64,000 nucleotides of DNA. Source: Exiguobacterium sp. KRL4. GTDB lineage: Bacteria > Bacillota > Bacilli > Exiguobacteriales > Exiguobacteriaceae. The position numbers were made by a program, and so were the translations under genes. Shown here piece by piece: positions 38,901-47,535 of this stretch. The notes under the pieces were generated by a model. The model was not told the origin of the DNA, ran no database searches, and worked only from the letters and a program-made list of their open reading frames with translations. The stretch covers positions 186,001 through 250,000 of the forward strand of contig NZ_MOLV01000004.1 of assembly GCF_001870785.1 (NCBI RefSeq). Reading direction: 5' to 3'. Every line of letters begins with the position of its first letter. The stretch's first letter is position 1.

Positions 38901-40233
38901 CACAATCGGGACGATTGCTGAGAAAACCGCCTATGGTTATGTCAAAGGGTATCAATCAGAAAATGACTTGAATTACCGGAACGCGGAAGTCGATCGACTC
39001 GTCAGTGGTGTGACCGGTGTCAAACGGACGACAGGACAACACCCGGGGGGGATCATCGTCGTGCCGGACTATATGGACATTTATGATATCAGTCCGATTC
39101 AATTTCCGGCTGATGATATGGGGTCGGAGTGGAAAACGACCCACTTTGATTTCCACTCGATTCATGACAACTTACTAAAACTCGATATCCTCGGTCATGA
39201 TGATCCGACGATGATTCGGATGTTACAAGACTTGTCCGGACGCGATCCCAAAACGATTCCTGTCGATGATGCAGAAGTCATGAAAATCTTTAGTTCGACA
39301 GAATCGATTGGTGTGACGCCGGAACAGATCGACTCGAAGACCGGTACGCTTGGGATTCCGGAGTTTGGGACGAAGTTCGTCCGACAGATGCTCGAAGAAA
39401 CCAAACCGACGACATTCTCGGAACTTGTTCAGATTTCTGGTCTGTCGCACGGGACCGATGTCTGGCTCGGGAACGCCAGTGAATTGATTTATAATGGAAC
39501 GTGTGAGCTGAAGGACGTCATCGGTTGTCGAGATGATATCATGGTCTACCTGATTTATGCGGGTCTCGAACCGTCGCTCGCCTTCAAAATCATGGAGTCC
39601 GTCCGAAAAGGGAAAGGTCTTTCGATTGAGATGGAAGAAGCGATGATTGAGAACAACGTTCCATTGTGGTACATCGACTCATGTAAAAAAATCAAATACA
39701 TGTTCCCGAAAGCGCACGCCGCGGCCTATGTCCTAATGGCAGTGCGGATCGCTTATTATAAAGTGCATCATCCGATGTATTACTATGCATCTTATTTCAC
39801 GGTCCGTGCGGGTGATTTTGATATCGGAGCGATGAATAAAGGATCGGCTGCTATTCGAAAGGTATTACAAGACATTAAAGATAAAGGCTTTGAAGCAACG
39901 GCGAAGGATAAAGGGCTCTATACGGTGCTTGAGATTGCCCTCGAAATGATTGAACGTGGTTTTACATTCAATAAAGTCGACTTATACAAATCCAGTGCGA
40001 CAGAGTTCTTAATCGATGGGGATACGTTGTTGCCACCGTTCGACGCCGTGACCGGTCTTGGGACGAATGCGGCGAAACAAATCGTCGAAGCCCGAAAAGG
40101 CGGAGAGTTCCTATCTAAAGAAGATCTGCAAAAACGAGCGAAATTATCGAAGACGATTATTGAAACGCTGGATAATCTCGGTTGTCTAGAAGGTCTTCCG
40201 GATGAGAACCAACTCTCGTTATTTGACCTCTAA
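35938..40233 (+). CDS. polC: PolC, DNA polymerase III alpha subunit (Gram-positive type)
   Basis: Main replicative polymerase with built-in proofreading. From ATG 35938 it is 1431 aa, against 1437 in Bacillus subtilis. Domains in order: N-terminal domains (about 1-220); OB fold (about 225-320); PHP domain split by the exonuclease ([14 protein letters not shown] from about 329); DEDD exonuclease ([11 protein letters not shown], Asp418); Cys4 zinc site (CPNC...CKTC); polymerase core ([18 protein letters not shown]); C-terminal finger region. The start is unclear. The strong site AGGAGGAGGA (35891-35900) precedes ATG 35910, but that ATG is in another frame and runs only 41 codons. In-frame homology begins near ATG 35938, which has no good site. 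Confidence 0.95.
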   Translation: MRVDTQQRMSLLMSDLELPTGIVEEFFTEASLEKLRVQKATSTWTFHIRIARVLPQNVYQMFYSRLKSRYQQFAEVKLFLESKERPDNKLFIDYWPYIVEDLADASSAMRSHLSRVLPEYRDNKLFIPVRSEPEAGFLKNDLCGEMQLLYGAYGFPKFLCEPVVQMDQTQQEQLRNQVKQEDIEEAKRMLELQFKREQSRDDDEGPVDIRIGKPIQDEVVPIKTIQDEERRIAIRGLVFAAESRELRSGKTIFTFKLTDYTDSLVVKMFARDETDVKILSAIKKGMWIQVAGRVEFDTFLRDLCMMIAQLSEVKMELPADPWAGEKRVELHAHSQMSQMDAVMNVTKYVERAAAWGHPAVAITDHAGAQSFPDAYYAGKKNDIKILYGIEANVVNDGVQVAYHPVDQELEKATFVVFDVETTGLSAMYNKIIELAAVKIYDGDIIDKFEAFADPKHLLSATTIDLTGITDEMVRGKSDPEQVVKEFMDWAGDSILVAHNASFDIGFLNATLRAGSHEESVLPVIDTLELARVLMPSLKNHRLNTLAKRFDIELTQHHRAIYDAEATGYLMLKLLQMADEMFNMKTHLSLNREMGKDISRARPYHATVYAKNRTGLKNLYRLISLAHTKHVHRVVRTPRSQLVAHRDGLIIGSACDNGEVFDAALNKSDDDLAKVMRFYDFIEIQPPSMYGHLIEREIVQNELELRELIKKVIRVAEKNDILPVATGNVHYLDQHDATYREVLIRTQGGANMLNMRKQLPPAHFRTTQEMMQDFKFLGPELSERLVITNSQQIADWFENIDIIPKDLFTPKIEGADEEVRTLSYNMAHQIYGEVLPEIVEARLEKELKSIIGHGFAVIYLISHKLVKKSLDDGYLVGSRGSVGSSLVATMTEITEVNPLPPHYVCPNCKESEFFDDGSVGSGFDLPDKSCKTCDIPLTKDGHDIPFETFLGFKGDKVPDIDLNFSGEYQPKAHAYTKVLFGDDYVYRAGTIGTIAEKTAYGYVKGYQSENDLNYRNAEVDRLVSGVTGVKRTTGQHPGGIIVVPDYMDIYDISPIQFPADDMGSEWKTTHFDFHSIHDNLLKLDILGHDDPTMIRMLQDLSGRDPKTIPVDDAEVMKIFSSTESIGVTPEQIDSKTGTLGIPEFGTKFVRQMLEETKPTTFSELVQISGLSHGTDVWLGNASELIYNGTCELKDVIGCRDDIMVYLIYAGLEPSLAFKIMESVRKGKGLSIEMEEAMIENNVPLWYIDSCKKIKYMFPKAHAAAYVLMAVRIAYYKVHHPMYYYASYFTVRAGDFDIGAMNKGSAAIRKVLQDIKDKGFEATAKDKGLYTVLEIALEMIERGFTFNKVDLYKSSATEFLIDGDTLLPPFDAVTGLGTNAAKQIVEARKGGEFLSKEDLQKRAKLSKTIIETLDNLGCLEGLPDENQLSLFDL

Positions 40234-40247
40234 AGCCTTGCGGATGC

Positions 40248-40276
40248 TTGCTTAAGACGGTGCATTATGCTATATT
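40248..40276 (+). promoter_or_regulatory. Promoter of the rimP-nusA-infB operon
   Basis: TTGCTT (40248-40253), 17-nt spacer, TATATT (40271-40276) with extended TGC. It would give a leader of about 80 nt before rimP that contains a terminator hairpin. Confidence 0.8.
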
Positions 40277-40309
40277 GAGTGAGGAAATGTTTTTTATACT
40301 ACGACTTGG

Positions 40310-40350
40310 AAGGAGTAGGGGGACCTGCTCCTTTCTTGTTTGTTTTTTGA
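40310..40350 (+). terminator. Terminator hairpin inside the rimP-nusA leader (possible attenuator)
   Basis: AAGGAGTAGG (40310-40319) pairs with CCTGCTCCTT (40324-40333; one G-T pair), loop GGGA, followed by a T-rich run ending TTTTTT. It lies between the promoter and the rimP start, so it can stop transcription of the operon. NusA-dependent attenuation of its own operon has been reported in Bacillus subtilis; a like role here is inferred. Confidence 0.75.
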
Positions 40351-40362
40351 AGGAGGATGAAG

Positions 40363-40830
40363 ATGACGAACGTAACTGAGAAGGTCGAACTGCTCGCAAA
40401 ACCGATCGTAGAACGAGAGGGGATGGAGCTTGTCGACGTCGAATTCGTCAAAGAGGGGGCGGATTGGTTCCTACGTGTCTCCATCGATAAGGAAGGTGGC
40501 GTTGACCTGGAAGATTGTGTCAACATCAATGAAAAATTGTCGGAAGCGTTGAACCAAGACGATCCGATTGATGAACCCTACTATTTAGATGTTGCCAGTC
40601 CGGGTGCTGAACGACCACTTAAAAAAACTGAGGATTTCGAAAAGGCGATTGGAAAACATGTCTATATCAAGACCCATGACCCGGTCAAGGATGCCACAGA
40701 ATTCGAAGGGACTTTACTGACGTATTCGGATGAGCTACTTGAAATCGAAGTTCGTGTGAAGACACGCAAATTGAAAATTGAAATACCGGTGAACAAGATC
40801 GCGATGGCGCGGCTTGCGGTAGTGTTCTAA
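40363..40830 (+). CDS. rimP: Ribosome maturation factor RimP
   Basis: Assists 30S assembly. 155 aa. N-terminal domain with ELVDVEFVKEGADWFLRV and YLDVASPGAERPL, and C-terminal Sm-like domain with FEGTLL and IEIPVNKIAMARL. ATG 40363 has 6-nt spacing to AAGGAGG; ATG 40357 abuts it. nusA starts 16 nt later. Confidence 0.95.
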   Translation: MTNVTEKVELLAKPIVEREGMELVDVEFVKEGADWFLRVSIDKEGGVDLEDCVNINEKLSEALNQDDPIDEPYYLDVASPGAERPLKKTEDFEKAIGKHVYIKTHDPVKDATEFEGTLLTYSDELLEIEVRVKTRKLKIEIPVNKIAMARLAVVF

Positions 40831-40846
40831 GGAAAGGAAGAGAACG

Positions 40847-41971
40847 ATGGGACCACAGTTACTTGAAGCAATCGAACAAATTGCAAAAGAAAAAGAGATT
40901 GACAAAAATATCATCATCGATGCGTTAGAACAAGCATTGATTTCCGCTTACCGTCGCAACTTTGGAAAAGAGTCGGAGGCAGTTAAGGTTGAGTTTGATC
41001 AAAAAACAGGAGATATTCGTGTTTTTGCCCTCAAAGAAGTGGTCGAACGGTTAACACAACCGGAAGAACAGCTGTCACTCGAGGAAGCACACGAAATTGA
41101 TCCAACCTATGAACTCGGGGATTTCCATAAAGTCGAGGTCACGCCTGGTGATTTTGGTCGTGTTGCGGCTCAGACGGCAAAACAAATCGTGACACAAAAG
41201 ATGCGTGAAGCAGAACGGGAACGGATTTATAATCACTTTGCTGACCGTGAAGACGAGATCATGACAGGGATGGTCGAACGTCAGGACGCCCGTAATCTCT
41301 ACGTCAACCTCGAGGGAATCGAAGCGGTCTTGACAACACATGAACAGATGCCAAATGAACGATTTGGAATCCGTGAATACATCAAAGTCTATGTCACGAA
41401 AGTCGATCCGATGGTCAAAGGATCGGGTGCTTCAATCCTTGTTTCGCGGACACATCCAGGGTTGCTGAAACGTCTCTTTGAAATTGAAGTACCCGAAATC
41501 GCGAGCGGTGAAGTCGAAGTGAAGTCAGTTGCACGTGAAGCAGGCGATCGTTCGAAGATTGCCGTTGCTTCCGATGAGATCGATCCAGTTGGTGCATGTG
41601 TGGGTCAAAAAGGAGCACGTGTTCAGCGTATCGTCAACGAGTTGAACGGCGAGAAAATTGATATCGTCCGTTATTCCGATGATCCAAAAGAATATGTGGC
41701 GAACGCCTTAAGCCCAGCGCAAGTCGTAGCGGTTTATGTCAATGAACCAGCAAAAGCAACGATTGTTGTCGTTCCTGACTTCCAATTGTCACTCGCCATC
41801 GGGAAACGTGGTCAAAATGCCCGTCTCGCAGCGAAATTGACAGGGTGGAAGATTGATATCAAGAGCGAATCCGAAGCAGAGTCAATGGGGCTGAAAGATG
41901 TCTTCTTGAAAGCAGAGCCTGTAACAGAAGCAGTTGACATGGAAACGGTCCAAGTCGAAGGCGAGGAATAA
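40847..41971 (+). CDS. nusA: Transcription termination/antitermination factor NusA
   Basis: 374 aa. An N-terminal RNA polymerase-binding domain (about 1-130, EALEQALISAYRRNFG), an S1 domain (about 135-200), and KH1/KH2 (about 225-345, including GACVGQKGARVQ and LAIGKRGQNARLAAKL). It lacks the acidic C-terminal repeats of proteobacterial NusA, as usual in Bacilli. Binds RNA polymerase at pauses and hairpins, and may act on its own leader terminator. Confidence 0.98.
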   Translation: MGPQLLEAIEQIAKEKEIDKNIIIDALEQALISAYRRNFGKESEAVKVEFDQKTGDIRVFALKEVVERLTQPEEQLSLEEAHEIDPTYELGDFHKVEVTPGDFGRVAAQTAKQIVTQKMREAERERIYNHFADREDEIMTGMVERQDARNLYVNLEGIEAVLTTHEQMPNERFGIREYIKVYVTKVDPMVKGSGASILVSRTHPGLLKRLFEIEVPEIASGEVEVKSVAREAGDRSKIAVASDEIDPVGACVGQKGARVQRIVNELNGEKIDIVRYSDDPKEYVANALSPAQVVAVYVNEPAKATIVVVPDFQLSLAIGKRGQNARLAAKLTGWKIDIKSESEAESMGLKDVFLKAEPVTEAVDMETVQVEGEE

Positions 41972-41974
41972 TTC

Positions 41975-42244
41975 GTGCAAAAAAAGGTACCATTACGTAA
42001 ATGTGTCATCACACAAGAAATGCGTCCTAAAAAAGAACTAATTCGGGTCGTTCGAACACCTGATAGTGAGGTTGTCGTCGATCTTAATGGTAAAATGAAT
42101 GGGCGAGGAGCCTATTTGACAAAGGACGTCACTGTCATTGCGACAGCAAAAAAGAAACGCACACTCGATCATCATCTGAAAGTCAAGACGACAGATGCGT
42201 TATATGATCAATTGCTTGCGATCGCGGGAGGTACAGATGAGTAA
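41975..42244 (+). CDS. ylxR: YlxR family RNA-binding protein (RnpM)
   Basis: 89 aa. Opens with [20 protein letters not shown] and has the family loop [10 protein letters not shown]. Small basic RNA-binding protein; Bacillus YlxR (RnpM) is linked to RNase P, and that role here is from the family. GTG start 41975 follows GAGGAA by 6 nt. Overlaps the next gene by 8 nt. Confidence 0.93.
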   Translation: MQKKVPLRKCVITQEMRPKKELIRVVRTPDSEVVVDLNGKMNGRGAYLTKDVTVIATAKKKRTLDHHLKVKTTDALYDQLLAIAGGTDE

Positions 42245-42539
42245 ATGGGAATCGCTCCTTGGTCTCGCGAACCGAGCGCGGAAAGTGACGACTGGAGAAG
42301 AACTCGTACTAAAAGAAGTACGAGGAGGACAAGCTAAACTTGTCCTCTTAGCAGCAGATGCGGGGGCTGCCACGCGTAAGAAAGTAACGGATAAGTGTAC
42401 AAGTTATCGTGTCCCGTATATCGAAGTTGCGGACCGAAATATCCTTGGGCATGCACTTGGAAAAGATGCGCGTGTCGTCGTGTCAGTCAACGAAGCCGGA
42501 TTTGCGAAAAAGCTAACTGAACTCCTCTCGAACGATTAA
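42237..42539 (+). CDS. ylxQ: YlxQ, L7Ae-like ribosomal/K-turn RNA-binding protein
   Basis: 100 aa of the L7Ae/L30e fold: [31 protein letters not shown] and a C-terminal [20 protein letters not shown]-turn RNA binding is the family trait; its exact target is not clear. Start ATG 42237 follows GGGAGG by 5-6 nt. infB begins 15 nt after the stop. Confidence 0.93.
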   Translation: MSKWESLLGLANRARKVTTGEELVLKEVRGGQAKLVLLAADAGAATRKKVTDKCTSYRVPYIEVADRNILGHALGKDARVVVSVNEAGFAKKLTELLSND

Positions 42540-42554
42540 CTGGAGGTGGATCTT

Positions 42555-44723
42555 TTGGGTAAACGTGTATACGAATTCGCGAAAGAACAGAACGTAACGA
42601 GTAAGCAGGTCATCGCCCAGCTCGAAAAGCTGGAAAAACCAGTCAAGAACCATATGGCGGTCTTAGATGAACAGACAGTACAGCAACTCGACAAAGTATT
42701 TAATCCCGAGAAACATCGGGTCCAAAAAACGGAGGCTCCAAAACAAGTGAAATCAGACAATAAACCGAACAGACCAGGAACAACTAACAAACCAGCAGGG
42801 AACCAATCACGTAATACAAAAGGCGGACGTCCAGAATTCGGCAACCGCAACAACCGTGGTGGCAAACGCCGTCCACAGAAAAAGGCAGAACCACGTAAAT
42901 TAGAAGTAGCAGACCCGAATTCAAAATCAAGTCAACGAAAAGCGGCACGTCGTGCGCAAGAAGAAGCAATGGCAAATGTCGTTCAATACGCTGACAACTT
43001 AACAGTCGGCGAATTGGCTGAAAAAATGGACAAAAAACCAAACGAACTCATCATGAAATTGATGGGAATGGGTGTCATGGCGACAATCAACCAGGATCTC
43101 GATGATGAGACGGTTGAATTGTTAGCATCTGACTTCGGTTTTGAAGTCGAGAAGACAGTCCAAGTCGATGAGACGGAATTTGATGCATATGAGTTGAATT
43201 TAGAAGATTATACGTTGTCAGAGCGTCCACCGGTCGTTACGATCATGGGACACGTCGACCACGGTAAAACAACATTGCTTGACTCGATTCGGAACACAAA
43301 AGTCACTGCAGGTGAAGCCGGCGGAATCACGCAGCATATCGGTGCTTACCAAGTTGAAATCGATGGAAAGAAAATCACATTCCTCGATACACCAGGTCAC
43401 GCCGCCTTTACGACAATGCGTGCGCGTGGTGCAGATGTCACGGATATCGCGATCATCGTCGTCGCAGCAGATGACGGTGTCATGCCGCAAACAGAAGAAG
43501 CCATCAGTCATGCGAAAGCAGCTGGTGTTCCAATCATCGTTGCCGTCAACAAGATGGACAAAGAAGGCGCAAATCCTGATCGTGTCAAACAAGAGTTGAC
43601 AGAGTTTGGCCTTGTCGCAGAGGACTGGGGCGGCGATACGATTTTCGTACCGGTTTCAGCTTTAAAAGGTGACGGAATCGATGAGTTGCTTGAGATGATT
43701 CTTCTTGTGTCAGAAGTCCAAGAATATCAGTCAACACCAGAGATGCACGGTCGTGGGACAGTCATCGAGGCTAAACTCGATAAAGGTCGTGGACCGGTTG
43801 CGACGTTACTCGTGCAACACGGAACACTTCGTGTCGGAGACCCGATTGTCGTCGGTCATACGTTCGGTCGGATCCGGGCAATGGTGAGCGATATCGGTCG
43901 TCGTGTCAAAGAAGTGGGACCATCGACGCCAATCGAAATCACAGGGTTAAACGATGTGCCAAAAGCGGGTGATCAATTTATCGCCTTTGAAGATGAGAAA
44001 AAAGCGCGTCAAATCGGTGAAGCACGTTACCAACGTGAAATCGAGGCGCAACGTCGTGACTCGGCGAAAGTCAGTCTCGAAGATCTTTTTGATCGCATCA
44101 AAGAGGGTGAAGTCAAGGACCTCAACATCATCATCAAAGGGGATGTTCAAGGTTCAGTCGAGGCTCTTGCTGGTTCACTCAAGAAAATCGATGTCGAAGG
44201 CGTTAAAATCAACATCGTTCACTCCGGTGTTGGTGCGATTACCGAAGGAGACGTCATCTTGGCTTCAGCAGCAAATGCCATCATCATCGGCTTTAACGTT
44301 CGTCCGGATGGTAATGCAAAATCAATGGCCGATCAAGAAAAAGTGGAGATTCGTCTTCACCGGATCATCTACAATGCCATTGAAGAAATTGAACAAGCGA
44401 TGAAAGGATTACTTGATCCAGAATTCATCGAGAAAATCATCGGTCAAGCAGAAGTGCGCGACGTCATCAAAGTTTCGAAAGTCGGAACGATTGCTGGTGG
44501 TTATGTCACGGAAGGTAAGTTGACACGTGCAGCAGGCGTTCGTGTAGTTCGTGACAGCATCGTTATTTTCGAAGGAAAGCTCGATACGTTACGCCGTTTC
44601 AAAGACGATGTGAAAGAAGTCGCAACAGGTTACGAATGTGGAATCAAGATTGAACGTTACGATGATATCAAGGTTGATGACGTCATCGAAGCATTCGTCA
44701 TGGAAGAAGTAAAACGGAAGTAA
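42555..44723 (+). CDS. infB: Translation initiation factor IF-2
   Basis: 722 aa. N-terminal part with helical IF2-N motifs ([18 protein letters not shown]) and a charged linker rich in Asn, Lys and Arg. The GTPase domain has G1 [13 protein letters not shown]3 DTPGHAAF and G4 NKMD, and the C-terminal domains bind initiator tRNA. The start is TTG 42555, 8 nt after GGAGG; the upstream GTG 42546 lies within the binding site. Confidence 0.97.
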   Translation: MGKRVYEFAKEQNVTSKQVIAQLEKLEKPVKNHMAVLDEQTVQQLDKVFNPEKHRVQKTEAPKQVKSDNKPNRPGTTNKPAGNQSRNTKGGRPEFGNRNNRGGKRRPQKKAEPRKLEVADPNSKSSQRKAARRAQEEAMANVVQYADNLTVGELAEKMDKKPNELIMKLMGMGVMATINQDLDDETVELLASDFGFEVEKTVQVDETEFDAYELNLEDYTLSERPPVVTIMGHVDHGKTTLLDSIRNTKVTAGEAGGITQHIGAYQVEIDGKKITFLDTPGHAAFTTMRARGADVTDIAIIVVAADDGVMPQTEEAISHAKAAGVPIIVAVNKMDKEGANPDRVKQELTEFGLVAEDWGGDTIFVPVSALKGDGIDELLEMILLVSEVQEYQSTPEMHGRGTVIEAKLDKGRGPVATLLVQHGTLRVGDPIVVGHTFGRIRAMVSDIGRRVKEVGPSTPIEITGLNDVPKAGDQFIAFEDEKKARQIGEARYQREIEAQRRDSAKVSLEDLFDRIKEGEVKDLNIIIKGDVQGSVEALAGSLKKIDVEGVKINIVHSGVGAITEGDVILASAANAIIIGFNVRPDGNAKSMADQEKVEIRLHRIIYNAIEEIEQAMKGLLDPEFIEKIIGQAEVRDVIKVSKVGTIAGGYVTEGKLTRAAGVRVVRDSIVIFEGKLDTLRRFKDDVKEVATGYECGIKIERYDDIKVDDVIEAFVMEEVKRK

Positions 44724-44759
44724 CAGAACGGATCAGAATCCGAACTGGAGGGATTACAG

Positions 44760-45101
44760 ATGAGTGTACGCTCGAATCGTGTAGCAGAACAAGTACGGAA
44801 AGAAATTACGCAAATGTTGATTAAAGATGTCAACGATCCACGTGTCAAGCCGATCACTGTTACAGGTGTCGAGGTGACAGGGGACTTGCAACAAGCAACG
44901 ATCTTTTATTCAGTGCTCGGAGATGAAACGGTGCGGGAAGAAGCACGTGTCGGACTTGAAAAATCAAAAGGGTTCATGCGCAAAGAAATCGGATCACGGA
45001 TTCGTTTACGTAAGACACCTGAACTGTTATTTGAGATTGACACATCAGTCGAGTACGGATCACGGATTGACGAGTTGCTCCGGAACTTGAACAAGGATTA
45101 A
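44760..45101 (+). CDS. rbfA: Ribosome-binding factor A
   Basis: 113 aa KH-like protein for 30S maturation and cold growth. SNRVAEQVRKEITQMLIKDV and DPRVKPITVTGVEVTGDLQQA are typical, as is KETGSRIRLRKTPEL-like (KEIGSRIRLRKTPELLFE). Binding site GGAGGG precedes the start; a terminator-like hairpin follows. Confidence 0.97.
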   Translation: MSVRSNRVAEQVRKEITQMLIKDVNDPRVKPITVTGVEVTGDLQQATIFYSVLGDETVREEARVGLEKSKGFMRKEIGSRIRLRKTPELLFEIDTSVEYGSRIDELLRNLNKD

Positions 45102-45109
45102 CAAGACAA

Positions 45110-45138
45110 GGGCAGCCACAGGTGTGGTTGCCCTTTTT
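45110..45138 (+). terminator. Terminator-like hairpin between rbfA and truB
   Basis: GGGCAGCCAC (45110-45119) pairs with GTGGTTGCCC (45124-45133), loop AGGT, then TTTTT. The truB binding site starts immediately after, with no promoter, so partial readthrough is probable. Confidence 0.85.
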
Positions 45139-45152
45139 GAGGAGGAATTTTA

Positions 45153-46061
45153 ATGGAACCCATCGGAGTATTACCGTTAGATAAACCGGCAGGCATGACA
45201 AGCCACGACTGTGTCTTTCGACTGCGTCGCCTTTTTCAAACTAAAAAAGTGGGACATACGGGTACACTTGATCCAGAAGTGACGGGAGTCTTACCCATTT
45301 GTTTAGGCCGAGCGACGAAGCTTGCGCGTTTCATTACGGATGAAGGAAAAACATATGCAGCAGAAGTGACGATTGGTTACGCGACGACGACAGAAGATGC
45401 ACACGGGGAGACAGTACACGAGACACCTGTCATACCGGATTCGATTTCTGTTCAAATGATTGATGAAGTGTTGGAACAATTGACAGGGCAGATTCAGCAG
45501 ACACCCCCTTATTATTCTGCCGTCAAAGTGAACGGAAAAAAACTATACGAATATGCGCGAAAAGGAATTGAAGTGGAACGACCGACACGGATTGTCCAAA
45601 TCGATGCGTTGGAGCGGACGTCTGAAGTGACATTTGAGGACGGTCTCTGTCGTTTTCGGATCGAGATTGCGTGTGGAAAAGGTACCTACATTCGAACGTT
45701 GGCAGTAGAAATCGGTGAACGCTTAGGATACGCTGCACATATGAGTGATCTGCGCCGAACGAGCTCAGGCGCGATGTCTGAAGTAGATGCAGTCACGCTA
45801 GCGACGTTAGAAGCATGTGAGACGATCGAAGAGCGGATGCAGTATGTCCTACCGATTGAACAGGTAATCCAAAAATGGCCACGTCTGACTGTCGACGCCG
45901 AAACGGCGGCCCGTGTATTAAACGGAGCAAAGCTTGCAAGCATTCCGGTCGAATTTGAACGATTTACTGTCTATAATGAAGAAGGCATCCCTTTAGCGAT
46001 CTATCGGCTTGATCGTGAAATCAATATGGGACGTGTTGAAGTCATGTTACAAATCGATTAA
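45153..46061 (+). CDS. truB: tRNA pseudouridine-55 synthase
   Basis: Makes pseudouridine 55 in the T arm of tRNA. 302 aa. Catalytic Asp40 in GHTGTLDPEVTGVLPI; other family blocks are TPPYYSAVKVNGKKLYEYAR and CGKGTYIRTLAVEIG. A C-terminal domain is present. ribF follows 17 nt later, as in Bacillus. Confidence 0.97.
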   Translation: MEPIGVLPLDKPAGMTSHDCVFRLRRLFQTKKVGHTGTLDPEVTGVLPICLGRATKLARFITDEGKTYAAEVTIGYATTTEDAHGETVHETPVIPDSISVQMIDEVLEQLTGQIQQTPPYYSAVKVNGKKLYEYARKGIEVERPTRIVQIDALERTSEVTFEDGLCRFRIEIACGKGTYIRTLAVEIGERLGYAAHMSDLRRTSSGAMSEVDAVTLATLEACETIEERMQYVLPIEQVIQKWPRLTVDAETAARVLNGAKLASIPVEFERFTVYNEEGIPLAIYRLDREINMGRVEVMLQID

Positions 46062-46078
46062 GATCGGAGAGATCAGGA

Positions 46079-47008
46079 ATGGACATCATTCACTTAACAT
46101 ATCCAGAACGACCGGTAGAAGATCCAGCCGTCATCGCCCTTGGTTTTTTTGATGGCGTACATTTAGGACATCAACGTGTTTTACAAGTTGCTCTGGAAAA
46201 AGGGCGTCAATTGGACGTACCAGTGGCTGTCATGACGTTTGATCCTCATCCGAAACAGGTGCTCGGACAGGGAACGGAACAGGTTCGCTATATTACACCG
46301 CTTGACCGGAAACTGGAGAAGATGGCGCAGCTTGGAATTGATCGGGTCTATGTCATCGAATTTACCGTGACGTTTTCTGAATTATCCCCACAAGATTTTG
46401 TCGATCATTATTTGATTGCGGCAGGAGCCTGCCATATCGTAGCAGGTTTTGATTATTCGTACGGTCGATTTGGTGCAGGAAAGATGGAGACGCTCGATTT
46501 TCATAGTCGTGGGCGATTTGAGCATACGACAGTCTCTGAACATCAAGCGGACAAGGAAAAGGTGAGTTCGACCCGGATTCGGCACTTGTTAGCGAATGGG
46601 GCGGTCTCGGAGGCAGCTACGTTATTAGGTGAACCGTATCAAACGAAAGGGATTGTCATCCATGGTGATGCCCGCGGCAGGCAGATTGGTTTTCCGACAG
46701 CAAACATCCGACCTGAATTCGCATACGTCATCCCGAAATTAGGGGTATATGCGACGTTTGTCTATTTAGAAGATGGGCGGAAATATCCGGCGATGACGAA
46801 TATCGGACGGCGTCCGACATTTTATGAAACAGGGGACGTCAGCATCGAAACCCACCTCTTACAGTTCGATGAAGATTTATACGGACAAGAGTTAAAGCTA
46901 GAGTGGATGGCGTACTTACGAGACGAACGTTCATTTGACGGTATCGATAGTTTGAAGACACAGCTGGCACAGGATAAAATCAATGCATTACAGGCATTAA
47001 CCGTTTGA
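46079..47008 (+). CDS. ribF: RibF, bifunctional riboflavin kinase/FAD synthetase
   Basis: 309 aa. The N-terminal nucleotidyltransferase domain (about 1-180) has GFFDGVHLGHQRVL, MTFDPHPKQ and STRIRHLL. The C-terminal riboflavin-kinase domain (about 185-305) has HGDARGRQIGFPTANI and TNIGRRPTF. Converts riboflavin to FMN and FAD. The rpsO promoter overlaps its 3' end. Confidence 0.97.
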   Translation: MDIIHLTYPERPVEDPAVIALGFFDGVHLGHQRVLQVALEKGRQLDVPVAVMTFDPHPKQVLGQGTEQVRYITPLDRKLEKMAQLGIDRVYVIEFTVTFSELSPQDFVDHYLIAAGACHIVAGFDYSYGRFGAGKMETLDFHSRGRFEHTTVSEHQADKEKVSSTRIRHLLANGAVSEAATLLGEPYQTKGIVIHGDARGRQIGFPTANIRPEFAYVIPKLGVYATFVYLEDGRKYPAMTNIGRRPTFYETGDVSIETHLLQFDEDLYGQELKLEWMAYLRDERSFDGIDSLKTQLAQDKINALQALTV

Positions 47009-47033
47009 CAGACCGGCAGTGGTTCGTTATGAT
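47005..47033 (+). promoter_or_regulatory. rpsO promoter
   Basis: TTGACA (47005-47010), 17-nt spacer, TATGAT (47028-47033). It overlaps the ribF stop codon and gives a leader of about 90 nt. Confidence 0.85.
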
Positions 47034-47039
47034 GAGTCA

Positions 47040-47131
47040 GTACGAATACGTACAGCCGGTTGGCTTGGCATCAGGTCTCACCATCCGATGCTCGGCAATA
47101 CGGTCATTCAAAAGATGGAGGTGGAGTGACA
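47040..47131 (+). promoter_or_regulatory. Structured rpsO leader, candidate S15 self-regulation site
   Basis: A hairpin GTACG/CGTAC (47040-47044 with 47049-47053) precedes a second element: GCCG/CGGC (47055-47058 with 47093-47096) encloses GGCATC/GATGCT (47067-47072 with 47087-47092). S15 is known to bind structured leaders of its own mRNA in Bacilli; whether this one does is inferred. The GGAGGTGGAG site and ATG follow. Confidence 0.5.
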
Positions 47132-47401
47132 ATGGCACTCACTAAAGAACGTAAAAATGAAATTATCGAAGCTTATGCTACGAAACAAGGCGATACTGGT
47201 TCGCCGGAAGTACAAGTTGCTGTTTTAACTGAACAGATCACAACTTTAAACGATCACTTACGTACACACAAAAAGGATCACCACTCACGTCGTGGTCTCT
47301 TGAAAATGGTTGGTCGTCGCCGTAACTTGCTCACATACCTTCGTAACAAGGATGTTTCACGTTACCGTTCATTGATCGAGCGTCTTGGTCTTCGTCGCTA
47401 A
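47132..47401 (+). CDS. rpsO: 30S ribosomal protein S15
   Basis: 89 aa, the standard size. Signatures [37 protein letters not shown] and [12 protein letters not shown]. Start ATG 47132; upstream codons belong to the leader. Own promoter, leader and strong terminator. Confidence 0.99.
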   Translation: MALTKERKNEIIEAYATKQGDTGSPEVQVAVLTEQITTLNDHLRTHKKDHHSRRGLLKMVGRRRNLLTYLRNKDVSRYRSLIERLGLRR

Positions 47402-47417
47402 TCTGAACAGATCAACA

Positions 47418-47452
47418 AGAAGTAGGAGCATCGTCTCCTGCTTCTTTTTTTT
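47418..47452 (+). terminator. Intrinsic terminator after rpsO
   Basis: AGAAGTAGGAG (47418-47428) pairs with CTCCTGCTTCT (47435-47445; one G-T pair), loop CATCGT, followed by eight Ts. Confidence 0.92.
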
Positions 47453-47468
47453 GCCGATTCATGGACAT

Positions 47469-47496
47469 TTGACGCAAGAACATCCATAATTAGATT
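47469..47496 (+). promoter_or_regulatory. Weak candidate pnp promoter
   Basis: TTGACG (47469-47474), 16-nt spacer, TAGATT (47491-47496). The -10 is imperfect; the site is proposed because a strong terminator separates pnp from rpsO. Confidence 0.35.
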
Positions 47497-47535
47497 TGAA
47501 TGAAAAAACGGATAGAAGTGAGAGGGGATTTGTGC

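Noticed and set aside
47469-47490. TTGACG with CATAAT as the pnp promoter
   Set aside because: The spacer would be only 10 nt; the alternative with TAGATT is listed at low confidence.
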